Positions 24,861 through 32,647 of a stretch of 64,000 bases of DNA are shown here, piece after piece. The stretch lies in assembly GCF_000689415.1 (NCBI RefSeq), contig NZ_HG322950.1, forward strand, positions 3,727,501 to 3,791,500. Direction: 5' to 3'. Position 1 is the first letter of the stretch. The number at the start of each line of letters is the position of its first letter. Below the pieces are notes generated by a model. That model did no database searches. It had not been told where the DNA came from and saw only the letters and a list, made by a program, of their open reading frames with translations. The position numbers and the translations under genes are program-made. The stretch comes from Pseudomonas knackmussii B13. Lineage in GTDB: Bacteria > Pseudomonadota > Gammaproteobacteria > Pseudomonadales > Pseudomonadaceae.

Positions 24861-25625
24861 ATGGAACAGAAACGTCCTTCCATTCCGATACAGGTGCAGG
24901 CGTTCCGTCGTCGTCACTGGCGGCCCCGCTGGCCTTGGGCCTTGGCGGTTGCGCTGATCGCGCTGCTGCTGATCTGGCTCGTGTCCCGGTCGCCCGGCGA
25001 ATCCTCACCGCAATCGCCGACGCCGGTCAGCACGGCGCAGGTGGCCGGGCCTCCCTGGCAGATGGGCAACCCGGAGGGCCGTTTCACGCTGACGCTCTAT
25101 GCGGATCTCGAATGCCCATTCTGCCGGGAGTACTTCCCGCAGCTCAAGCGCTGGGTCGGCCGCAACGCCGATGTGGTCCTGCAATGGCACCACCAGCCGT
25201 TGGCCGCGCACGAGCCGGCCGCGTCGGCCGAGGCGCGTCTTGTCGAGTGCGTCGCCGAAGCTGGCGGGCATGCTGCCTTCTGGCAGGCCGTCGAGTGGGT
25301 CTATGCTCACACACGCAGCGACGGCCAGGGATTGCCCGATGGCCTGCGCTACCCCGAATCTACGCCGGCCGTCGAACAGTGCATGGCAAGCGAGCGGGCC
25401 GATGCAGTCATCCATGCCCAGGCCGTGGAAGCCACGAAAAGTGGTGTAACGGCCACGCCGTCGCTGCGCCTGCTTGATCGCCAGACGGGCCAGGCCATCC
25501 TGCTGCAGGGGCCGATCGAAGGCGATGCCTTGCTGTCGGCGATGGACATGCTGTCCGCTGCCGAACCAGCCGCCACACCTACCGCCGAAATGCCTGCCGA
25601 CGTTGTCGGCGACATGCCCAGGTAG
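24861..25625 (+). CDS. DsbA/DsbG-like thiol oxidoreductase
   Basis: 254 residues: basic cytoplasmic start, one membrane anchor (about 27-43), periplasmic thioredoxin-fold domain with active site CPFC (85-88) and the cis-Pro segment TATPSLRLL. It probably forms or repairs disulfides in Cys-rich transfer proteins such as the PFL_4710 and PFL_4711 products downstream. Its last ten codons overlap the first hairpin of the structured element that precedes radC. Confidence 0.82.
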   Translation: MEQKRPSIPIQVQAFRRRHWRPRWPWALAVALIALLLIWLVSRSPGESSPQSPTPVSTAQVAGPPWQMGNPEGRFTLTLYADLECPFCREYFPQLKRWVGRNADVVLQWHHQPLAAHEPAASAEARLVECVAEAGGHAAFWQAVEWVYAHTRSDGQGLPDGLRYPESTPAVEQCMASERADAVIHAQAVEATKSGVTATPSLRLLDRQTGQAILLQGPIEGDALLSAMDMLSAAEPAATPTAEMPADVVGDMPR

Positions 25626-25727
25626 TCCTCGGTCTTCAAGGCTACGGCGCGGTTGCCCGCGCTGACCGATACCCGTTCGCTCCGCATCCTGGCCGCGAAC
25701 AATCACCGCTGCGCGGTGGTGGATGCA
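25591..25727 (+). ncRNA. Structured leader element, copy 2 (upstream of radC)
   Basis: Hairpin GCCGAC-gtt-GTCGGC (25596-25610) and hairpin ATCACCGC-tgc-GCGGTGGT (25702-25720), 92 bases apart, matching copy 1 at 1940-2072 in order, spacing and loop size. Both stems differ from copy 1 by pair-preserving changes. The element ends about 89 bases before the radC ATG. Confidence 0.5.
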
Positions 25728-25808
25728 CCTTGTTCCGTTGTTTCTATCCCAGGAGGGCTTGCCCTCCCAGGGTGTGCGCCCTCCGATCTCACCCTCCGGA
25801 GGTTCGCC

Positions 25809-26303
25809 ATGTCTTTCGTCGTCAATGACTCCTGCATGGAGTCGCTTTCCGCCGTCGCAGCCCATCATGAGGACTGGATCATCCAGCAGGCTATCGCGTT
25901 GCTGGAGAGACGGATCTTCAAAGTCGGACCGTGCCTCAGCGGACCGGCGGCCGTGCGGGATTATCTGCGTTTAAAACTGGTCGCTGAGCCCAATGAAGTG
26001 TTCGCAGCCGTGTTCCTGGACAGCATGCATCAAGTGTTGGCCTACGAGCCGCTGTTCAGGGGCACGATCAATTCGACTGCGGTCTATCCGCGTGTCGTCG
26101 TACAGCGTGTATTAGAGCTGAAAGCCGCCGCAGTGGTCTTCGCGCACCAGCACCCTTCGGGTTCCACCGAACCGTCGAACGCCGATCGCGCGCTGACCCA
26201 GCGATTGCAGGCTGCGCTGGCGCTCATCGATGTTCGGCTACTGGACCACATCGTCGTCGGTCTGGGAAACCCCTATTCCTTCGCTGAGCACGGCCTGCTG
26301 TAG
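25809..26303 (+). CDS. radC: RadC-like JAB/MPN domain protein
   Basis: 164 residues. JAMM metal site: HQHPSG at about 114-119 followed by S and D (STEPSNAD). Only the catalytic JAB domain is present; the N-terminal helix-hairpin-helix region of chromosomal RadC is shortened, as usual for mobile-element copies. Possibly a DNA-processing or ubiquitin-like-isopeptidase-related metalloenzyme; function unresolved in bacteria. Start at 25809, with CGGAGG upstream. Confidence 0.85.
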   Translation: MSFVVNDSCMESLSAVAAHHEDWIIQQAIALLERRIFKVGPCLSGPAAVRDYLRLKLVAEPNEVFAAVFLDSMHQVLAYEPLFRGTINSTAVYPRVVVQRVLELKAAAVVFAHQHPSGSTEPSNADRALTQRLQAALALIDVRLLDHIVVGLGNPYSFAEHGLL

Positions 26304-26326
26304 CGCATCGCCTCATTGATCACTGC

Positions 26327-26348
26327 GGGGGCTTCGGCCTCCGTTTTT
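26327..26348 (+). terminator. Terminator after radC
   Basis: GGGGGC-TTCG-GCCTCC (one G-T wobble) followed by GTTTTT. It separates radC from the third transfer operon. Confidence 0.7.
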
Positions 26349-26392
26349 CTTCGCAGCGGGACAAGCAGGTATGCGGGGTGTCCGTGATGCGC

Positions 26393-26400
26393 ATTGTTTG
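26393..26400 (+). promoter_or_regulatory. Shared transfer-operon element ATTGTTTG, site 3
   Basis: ATTGTTTG preceded by GCGC, 69 bases before the first start codon of the third transfer operon. Matches sites at 10393 and 17052. Confidence 0.5.
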
Positions 26401-26461
26401 TTGGGGCTGCATCCGGTTCGCGTTTGACTATGGCCCTGATCAACTTCCAGGGGCACGCGAC

Positions 26462-26908
26462 ATGCCAGCTTCTTTTTCCAGGTTCTCGCCGCGCTGGCGA
26501 ACCCTCGGCCTGGCCGTTGCGCTGCCGGTGGCGTTGGCCGCTTTTTGCCCGGCCACCTTCGCCGCCGACGTGCTGGTCGTCACCGACAGCCGGCACCCCC
26601 TCAAGACCATGGGCGGCGAACGGCTGATCGAGCTGGACGAAGCGCATCGGATTGAAGCGGAGCTTTCTGTCGAACTCCCCGCCGATTCTGAACAGGCTGC
26701 CGCCGTCGTCAAGCGTCGGCTGAATAGTGGCGGTGCCGACCTCCAGCGCCGCATTGCGTCCGCATACCAGGGCGTCACCGACGCATGGAGCCTGGGCATC
26801 ACCAGCATCCCAGCCGTCGTGGTGGACCAGCGCTACGTGGTCTATGGCGAGCCGGACGTGGCCCGCGCCGTCGCGCGCGTTCAGCAGCACCGGAGGGCTC
26901 AGCCGTGA
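26462..26908 (+). CDS. ICE protein, PFL_4709 family (TIGR03757, DUF1525)
   Basis: 148 residues with a signal peptide (ends near ATFAAD). The mature part begins VLVVTDSRHPLKTM and ends in a thioredoxin-like segment (ITSIPAVVVDQRYVVYG), as in PFL_4709. Periplasmic factor of the transfer machine. Start at 26462 keeps the signal peptide at the N-terminus; an upstream ATG at 26378 would add 28 residues. The next gene starts with GTG inside its stop codon. Confidence 0.8.
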   Translation: MPASFSRFSPRWRTLGLAVALPVALAAFCPATFAADVLVVTDSRHPLKTMGGERLIELDEAHRIEAELSVELPADSEQAAAVVKRRLNSGGADLQRRIASAYQGVTDAWSLGITSIPAVVVDQRYVVYGEPDVARAVARVQQHRRAQP

Positions 26909-27852
26909 CTCGTGCATTCGACCTGATGCGCCGCCTGCGTGCTGGCGTGGCGTCCGTGCTGCTGCTCAGCGCCACGGGCAGCTACGCGCTCAACACCGCA
27001 ACCATCGTCGGCTCGGTGGCATCTCCAGACTGCCTCGAATACCGCGTCGTCGGGATCTGCTACTGGCTCTACTGTACCTGGACGGGCTGTACGGTACGCA
27101 CGTCCATCAAGGTCCGCCACTACATCCCCGATGCGGTCGTCTCCAGCTACAGCAACACCGGCGAAAACCCCTGGATCGAAGTCCGGCCGATGAGCACGCC
27201 CAACCCATCCGCCCAAGCCGGCGGGGACGGAACGACGAACGAGGACCACGAAAACAACCTCGCCAAGTTCAAGAATGCGGACGTCATCGGCCACCCGGGC
27301 GCCGAGGTGTTCAACCAGTTCGTGTCGTCCTCGGGCTACTTCTGCGAGGGTGCGGGCACGGCGTTCATGCCGTACTTGCTCAGCACCCTGGACACGCTGG
27401 CCTGGCGCTACAACGTGCCCGAGATGGCCTACCCGGAGGCGCTGATTCCTGGCATGCGCGAGGTCGGCGCACGCACCACGATGAACCTCTGGGGCAACGT
27501 GTATCCCCGCGGTGGTTTTCTGCACCAGACCGACGACCACAAGACCGGCGCAGTGATCGCCCAGCGCGCAGGCGATGTCGTCACGCGCCGCGGGCAACTC
27601 CACGTCTATCAGCCGTTGCTTGCCAACCCCCGCGATGGCTACTGGCCGGCTGGCGCGCTGATGGAGGGCGATGCCTCGACAGGCAAGTGGCAGGAACTCA
27701 CACCCGTCCTGTCATCGTCCTGCTCGGTCTTCCCGCGCAGCGGCTCCCTGACCCAGGCCCAGCAGGGCGATTACGCCTGGGCGCTATGGCGGCCGTATGC
27801 GTGCTGCGAACGCCGGGGCCAAGTGTTTCTCGGCAGCGTCGATTTCCTCTGA
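26905..27852 (+). CDS. TraU-like ICE protein, PFL_4710 family (TIGR03756)
   Basis: 315 residues with a signal peptide and many cysteines (GICYWLYCTWTGC near residue 50, and CCERRG near the end), typical of TraU-like periplasmic proteins of conjugation systems. Translation starts with GTG at 26905, which overlaps the upstream stop (GTGA) and has CGGAGGG upstream; an ATG start further left would run deep into the preceding gene. Confidence 0.82.
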   Translation: MTRAFDLMRRLRAGVASVLLLSATGSYALNTATIVGSVASPDCLEYRVVGICYWLYCTWTGCTVRTSIKVRHYIPDAVVSSYSNTGENPWIEVRPMSTPNPSAQAGGDGTTNEDHENNLAKFKNADVIGHPGAEVFNQFVSSSGYFCEGAGTAFMPYLLSTLDTLAWRYNVPEMAYPEALIPGMREVGARTTMNLWGNVYPRGGFLHQTDDHKTGAVIAQRAGDVVTRRGQLHVYQPLLANPRDGYWPAGALMEGDASTGKWQELTPVLSSSCSVFPRSGSLTQAQQGDYAWALWRPYACCERRGQVFLGSVDFL

Positions 27853-27861
27853 GGTGGTGCC

Positions 27862-29259
27862 ATGAAGTTTCGTCCTGCATTCAATCCGTTCTCCCCCCGT
27901 GTACCTCGCACGAAGATCGTTCTGGCGCTGGCTGGTGCGCTGGCCTTGGCCAGCGGCGTGGCCTGGGGCCAACTGGGCTACCAGACGGGCGGCAGCGTCA
28001 TCGGCGATGACGTCATGTACTCCATCGGTGGCGGCAGCGCAGTGTCCATGGGACGTGCCGCAGGAATGCAATCGATCGGCGTGGGCGTGGGCTGGAACTC
28101 AAATCTCGTCTGCGGCGACATGAGCCTCCAGACCACTCTGCGCAACCAGCTCAACGGCATCACGAACGGCTTTCAGCAGATCATGGGGAACGTGATCCAG
28201 AGCGCCACCAGCGCCGTGGCATCCCTGCCTGCGCTGATCATTCAGCGCGCCGACCCGGGCTTGTACAACCTGCTCACCAATGGCGTGCTGCAAGCGCGGC
28301 TGGATTTCGACCGTTCCAAGCTGACGTGCCGCGCAATGGCCGAGAAGATGGCCGACACAGCGGGCGGCCAGCTCGGCTGGAGCCGGATGGCAGAAGGTTT
28401 GGCGCTGCGCGATGCGGTGTCAAGCACGGATGCGGTCTCGGCCATCGAGCAGGCCGAAACGCGCCGCGGCAATGACGGTGTGCCGTGGGTCGGGGGTAGC
28501 AACGCGGGGGGCTCTGGTCAGCCCGCGATTAAGGTCGTCGGCGATGTCACCCGCGCCGGCTACAACCTAGTCAACGGCCGCGGCGTGACCGATACGTCGT
28601 CTATCGCACCGACCAGTTGTAGCAGCCTCTCGTGCCAGACCTGGACCTCGCCGCAGGCCGCCGTCGAGTGGGCCACGCGCGTACTCGGCGAGAAGGAACA
28701 GCGCACTTGCGATGCCTGCACCAAAACCGAGACGACGCCCGGCGTAGGACTGACGCCGCTGATCCAGGAAGAGTACGACGCCAAGCTGCAGGCGCTCCAG
28801 GATCTGGTGTCCAAGGCGAAGAACACGACGCCCGAGAACCTGCGCGAAGCTGGCAGTGCATCGCTGCCCATCACCCGCGGCGTCATCGAGGCGCTGCGCG
28901 ACGAGCCGGACCAGCACCTGCTGTCGCAGCGCCTGGCGTCCGAGGTCGCGCTGTCCTCAGTGCTGGAGAAGGCGCTGCTGCTACAGCGCACGCTGCTCAC
29001 GGGCAAGAAAGAGCCCAACGTCGCGGCCAACGAGCTTGCGGTGGAGAGCGTGAACAAGGAGAGCGATACGCTCGACCGCGAAATCCGCAACCTCAAGACC
29101 GAACTGGAGCTACGGCGCGAACTGGCGAATAACTCGCCCATGGCCATCATCCAGCGGCATGGCACGCGTGCGGCAGGCTCGCGCGGCATCTACGAGGGCG
29201 ATCCCATCCCCGACCGTCTCGACCGGCTCCAGAAGGGCAATCCGGGAGGCAACCCATGA
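27862..29259 (+). CDS. TraH-like ICE protein, PFL_4711 family (TIGR03755)
   Basis: 465 residues with a signal peptide (ends near VAWGQ). The motif GVGVGWNSNLVCGDMSL is characteristic of PFL_4711. The C-terminal half is rich in heptads (about 260-430). Periplasmic assembly protein of the mating pair apparatus, by family and order. Confidence 0.85.
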   Translation: MKFRPAFNPFSPRVPRTKIVLALAGALALASGVAWGQLGYQTGGSVIGDDVMYSIGGGSAVSMGRAAGMQSIGVGVGWNSNLVCGDMSLQTTLRNQLNGITNGFQQIMGNVIQSATSAVASLPALIIQRADPGLYNLLTNGVLQARLDFDRSKLTCRAMAEKMADTAGGQLGWSRMAEGLALRDAVSSTDAVSAIEQAETRRGNDGVPWVGGSNAGGSGQPAIKVVGDVTRAGYNLVNGRGVTDTSSIAPTSCSSLSCQTWTSPQAAVEWATRVLGEKEQRTCDACTKTETTPGVGLTPLIQEEYDAKLQALQDLVSKAKNTTPENLREAGSASLPITRGVIEALRDEPDQHLLSQRLASEVALSSVLEKALLLQRTLLTGKKEPNVAANELAVESVNKESDTLDREIRNLKTELELRRELANNSPMAIIQRHGTRAAGSRGIYEGDPIPDRLDRLQKGNPGGNP

Positions 29260-29615
29260 GCCCGATGCACGCCAGTTGGCTGCGTCCGCGCTGGCTGTTC
29301 AGCCGGCGCGCGGTGAAAACCTTGCTGTGGCTTGTGCTGGTCGTGGCCGCCGCGGTGGGGGCCAACGTCGCCGGCATCTACTTGGTCGGCAGTGTTGCGG
29401 CCTGGGAGCATTGGCTGGCGGCGTCCGCAGGGTATTTCTTCATCTGGCGGCTGTGCCTGTACGGCGCGACGGTCTATGGATGGGTCTGGATGCGCCGTCG
29501 GCTGCTGGCCCGCGAAGACAACGCGCAGGCGCGACGTCGGCTGATCCGCGCCGAGGTCGCCGGCGTCGTCGCCATCGTGGCGCTCGAAGCCAGCCTGTTG
29601 ATGCAGGCCGCTTGA
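29256..29615 (+). CDS. Small ICE inner-membrane protein
   Basis: 119 residues with about three transmembrane helices (22-45, 50-70, 95-115) and basic loops. Conserved in position between the PFL_4711 and TraG-like genes in this ICE class. Function unknown. Overlaps the upstream gene by 4 bases. Confidence 0.65.
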   Translation: MSPMHASWLRPRWLFSRRAVKTLLWLVLVVAAAVGANVAGIYLVGSVAAWEHWLAASAGYFFIWRLCLYGATVYGWVWMRRRLLAREDNAQARRRLIRAEVAGVVAIVALEASLLMQAA

Positions 29616-29630
29616 GGGGAGATCGAGGCC

Positions 29631-31148
29631 ATGACGCTTTTCACGACCGACTACCTGGAGTACTACCTCACCCTCGTGTCCTGGATCGTCAACAACGGCA
29701 TCTGGGCCGTGCTGGTGTCCAGCGGGGTGTTTGCGCTGCCCTTTGTGGCGATCGTCATCCAGGAATGGCTCAAGGCCAGAGCGGAGGGCGCCGACGAAGG
29801 CAACAAGGGCGTGCTCTCGGCGGCGCGCATCGAGAACCGAGTATTTGTGGCCATCGTGGTCGTGATGTTCGCCGGCATTCCGTTCATCGACGTCGACCTC
29901 AGCACTATCCAGTACGACAGCTCGCGCTCGGCGCAGTGCCAGGTCAGCGTGCCACAGCCTGCGCAAACTGGCTGGTCGCAGTCCTTCAGCACCATCAACA
30001 ACCAGTCGGCGAAGGTTCCGGTCTGGTGGGCGTTCATGCACGCGCTTTCGCGCGCCGTCACGAGCGCTTCGGTGGCTGCGATCCCGTGCGGCACAGATCT
30101 GAGGCAGATGCGTATGGAGATCGATGCGACCCGTATCGACGACCCGGTGCTGGCTCAGGAAGTGGCGGATTTCTCTCGGGACTGCTATGGACCGGCGCGC
30201 GCCAAGCTGTTCATGCAGCGCCCGGATCTCGATGAGCAGCAGATGCACGACGTGACCTGGATCGGCTCGCGCTTTTTCACGGACACAGGTGGCTACTACG
30301 ACAGCTACCGCTCCAGTACGGCGCGAGAGGCATGGCCCTATGACGACACCCGCGATGCTGGGCTCGCGCAGGTTACCAATGGTGGCGGCTACCCGACCTG
30401 CAAGCAGTGGTGGTCCGACGGCAGTAACGGACTGCGCGCGCGGCTGCTGGGGCAAGTGGACCCGAGCCTGCTGAATCGCCTGGCGGGCTGGGCTGGATTC
30501 CTGAGCCGGGCCGAGGTGGACGACTCCGTGATCCGCGCCATCGCGTCACCGCGGCAGCAGAAATTGAACCAAGGCAGCGTCTATACGGACTACGGCGGTC
30601 AGATCGACAAGACGTTGCCCAATGTCGTCAACCGTGCCACCAGCGATGTTGGCTTGGCGGTTGGGGCTCTCGCCGCCTTCCCGGCAATGGACGTAGTGCG
30701 CCAAGCACTGCCCATGGTGCTCGCGCTGCTCAAGATGGCGCTCGTGATCTGCATTCCGCTAGTGCTGGTCGTTGGCACCTATGACCTGAAGATGGTCGTC
30801 ACCGTCAGCACCGTCCAGTTCGCGCTGTTCTTCACGGACTTCTGGTTTCAGCTCGCACGCTGGATCGACAGCACCATCCTCGATGCGCTCTACGGGTGGG
30901 GCTTTGGCTGGAACCGGCCGCATACCAACTTCGACCCGCTGGTGGGGCTGAACAATGCCTTCGGCGACATGCTTTTGATGTTCGTCACCGGCACGATGTT
31001 CTTGGTCCTGCCGACTTTCTGGGTGGCAGCTCTTGGGTGGGTCGGAGTAAAAGCCGGGGTAATCGCTCAGAACCTGGCTGTCGGTTCCAAGGAAGCACGC
31101 GATAGCGCGGGATCAGGCGTGAACAAGGTTACCGGCAAGGTGCTTTGA
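29631..31148 (+). CDS. TraG N-terminal-like conjugal transfer membrane protein
   Basis: 505 residues with membrane helices near the N-terminus (about 15-40, 70-90) and a C-terminal cluster (about 360-480); a large periplasmic region lies between. It matches the N-terminal domain of F-type TraG, a VirB6-like protein for mating-pair stabilisation and channel formation. Last gene of the third transfer operon; it converges with the DUF3742 gene 13 bases away. Confidence 0.82.
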   Translation: MTLFTTDYLEYYLTLVSWIVNNGIWAVLVSSGVFALPFVAIVIQEWLKARAEGADEGNKGVLSAARIENRVFVAIVVVMFAGIPFIDVDLSTIQYDSSRSAQCQVSVPQPAQTGWSQSFSTINNQSAKVPVWWAFMHALSRAVTSASVAAIPCGTDLRQMRMEIDATRIDDPVLAQEVADFSRDCYGPARAKLFMQRPDLDEQQMHDVTWIGSRFFTDTGGYYDSYRSSTAREAWPYDDTRDAGLAQVTNGGGYPTCKQWWSDGSNGLRARLLGQVDPSLLNRLAGWAGFLSRAEVDDSVIRAIASPRQQKLNQGSVYTDYGGQIDKTLPNVVNRATSDVGLAVGALAAFPAMDVVRQALPMVLALLKMALVICIPLVLVVGTYDLKMVVTVSTVQFALFFTDFWFQLARWIDSTILDALYGWGFGWNRPHTNFDPLVGLNNAFGDMLLMFVTGTMFLVLPTFWVAALGWVGVKAGVIAQNLAVGSKEARDSAGSGVNKVTGKVL

Positions 31149-31161
31149 TCGGTCGCCCATT

Positions 31162-31539
31162 TCAGTCGTTGAACGGATCGTTCGGGTCGTGCGGATCGAT
31201 CCGCTGACCGCTGGACGAATACAGGCCAAAGCCTGCCTCGCCGTTTCGCAGTTCGTCCGGTTGCGTCCAGCGATCATCATCGACCGTCGAATTGCTGGCC
31301 GTCCATGCTGCGGCAACCCCAACCAGAAGCACCAACGCCAGCCAGAACGCGGCGTAGAACAGCAATCCCAGCGCGACCAGCTTCACTACCCATACGAGCA
31401 CGGTGGCCCCGGCAAGCGGCATCCCCTTGGAGGCGAGCCAACACGACAACCTTCGCTCGCCGCGCGCATAGGCGCGCCATCCACGGCCAACGCTGCGGCC
31501 GAGGCGTTCTGCGGTGCTGATGCGGGTTGTCGTGTTCAT
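31162..31539 (-). CDS. DUF3742 family ICE membrane protein
   Basis: 125 residues. Basic N-terminus with SVGRGWRAYARGERRL, a double transmembrane hairpin (about 45-80) and an acidic tail ending PHDPNDPFND. The DUF3742 family regularly ends the transfer block of this ICE class on the opposite strand. Function unknown. Confidence 0.8.
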   Translation of the reverse strand: MNTTTRISTAERLGRSVGRGWRAYARGERRLSCWLASKGMPLAGATVLVWVVKLVALGLLFYAAFWLALVLLVGVAAAWTASNSTVDDDRWTQPDELRNGEAGFGLYSSSGQRIDPHDPNDPFND

Positions 31540-31566
31540 GGTCGTCTCCTGCTACATGAGGAATGC

Positions 31567-32025
31567 CTATTCCAGTTTGCTCCAATCCTGCTTGCTTGCC
31601 TGCACCAATACGTTCCAATCGTCTGGCGGATTTCCACGTCCGAGCATTTTCTCGAACACGGCATAGGGATCTGACTTGCTCCCCGAAGACCGCAAGGTCT
31701 GCTCATCATTGACCCAGGCGTACACGATGACCTTGGCCTTCGAGTCGTACCGGAAGAACAACCGGAACCGCCTTCCGATCTTGGCCCGTCGCCAGTGCCG
31801 GTGGGCGGGCCCCAGGGTGTTGCCCTGGCGGTACTCGTCGCGTGCCGGATCACCGGGCACCACATCTAATATCAACTGATTCAAGGCCCTGAAGAGCTTG
31901 ACGTTGGCGTTGGACTCGAAGCCCTCCGGGTCGTTCTCTTGCGCGCGCCGTGCGGCTCCGTGCAGTTTTTGCAACTGCTCGATCACACAGTCGTGGAACA
32001 GCAATGCCCAGCCATGCCGTTGCAT
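31567..32025 (-). CDS. yhaV: Type II toxin YhaV
   Basis: 152 residues, an endoribonuclease toxin of the RelE superfamily by family knowledge. The C-terminal RLFFRYDSKAKVIVYAWVNDEQTLR and SDPYAVFEKML segments are typical of YhaV. The start codon overlaps the antitoxin stop by one base, so the pair is coupled. On an ICE this pair should stabilise the element by post-segregational killing. Confidence 0.88.
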   Translation of the reverse strand: MQRHGWALLFHDCVIEQLQKLHGAARRAQENDPEGFESNANVKLFRALNQLILDVVPGDPARDEYRQGNTLGPAHRHWRRAKIGRRFRLFFRYDSKAKVIVYAWVNDEQTLRSSGSKSDPYAVFEKMLGRGNPPDDWNVLVQASKQDWSKLE

Positions 32026-32342
32026 CAGAGTTCCACTTCGCCGTCGATCTCCTCGCCCAGGTTCACGCTATGACCTGCATGCTCCAGCATGGCACGAGCC
32101 AAGTCCTCGGGCAGGCCCTGGACATTCCGACCAGCCTCGATGTCGCGGGCCAGCAGGCTCAGGAACGCGCCGATGGCGGGGTCCTCGTGCTCGGCGTCAA
32201 CGCGGGTGACAACGACTTCGCTGCCCCGCAGGTCGAACGCGAGCTTGCCGCCGGCATCGACACCGAGCGCCTGCCGGATGGGCTTGGGCAGCGTGATCTG
32301 GCCTTTGGACGTCAGCGTGGCAACTTCATGAATGGCAGGCAT
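32025..32342 (-). CDS. prlF: Type II antitoxin PrlF (AbrB/SpoVT fold)
   Basis: 105 residues. The N-terminal swapped-hairpin domain reads TLTSKGQITLPKPIRQALGV, classic for AbrB-type DNA binders. The C-terminal part should neutralise YhaV. Start at 32342 is chosen from the domain start; the frame stays open to 32552. A perfect 20-bp palindrome 30 bases upstream is the expected autoregulatory operator. Confidence 0.88.
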   Translation of the reverse strand: MPAIHEVATLTSKGQITLPKPIRQALGVDAGGKLAFDLRGSEVVVTRVDAEHEDPAIGAFLSLLARDIEAGRNVQGLPEDLARAMLEHAGHSVNLGEEIDGEVEL

Positions 32343-32371
32343 GGTGGTTCTCCTGATAGCGACACCACTAT

Positions 32372-32391
32372 GGTAAGGAAATTTCCTTACC
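32372..32391. promoter_or_regulatory. Palindromic operator of prlF-yhaV
   Basis: GGTAAGGAAATTTCCTTACC is a perfect 20-bp palindrome, 30 bases before the prlF start. Its position and symmetry fit a binding site for a dimeric AbrB-type antitoxin and autoregulation of the operon (inference). Confidence 0.7.
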
Positions 32392-32392
32392 G

Positions 32393-32647
32393 TGTCAATG
32401 TTAGCCCTCATGATGCTCTCCAGAGTCCAAGAATCGGGCCATCGTATGGGGGGGAACAGCGAGCCTTCACGCACCAATCCGGCTCGCTGCAACCCGCATT
32501 GGTGGTGGACGGCAAGCGCACGCCGCCCTATATCCAAATGGTTAAAGGCCAAAGGGCCGAAAGGGCAATGGAAGGGGCTGCAAGGGGAAAGGCCCTACCT
32601 CGAAAAGGCAAAAGGCCTCCCGGTCGGCCCGCCACTAGGACACCCAC
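32393..32647. other. Candidate oriT region upstream of the MobH relaxase gene
   Basis: The 255-base gap holds two interleaved perfect inverted repeats, AGCGAGCC (32458-32465) with GGCTCGCT (32481-32488), and CACCAAT (32472-32478) with ATTGGTG (32498-32504). A purine-rich array of short AAAGGC/AAAGGGC units follows at about 32542-32617. In ICEclc an oriT is known near the relaxase gene; equivalence here is inference. Confidence 0.4.
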
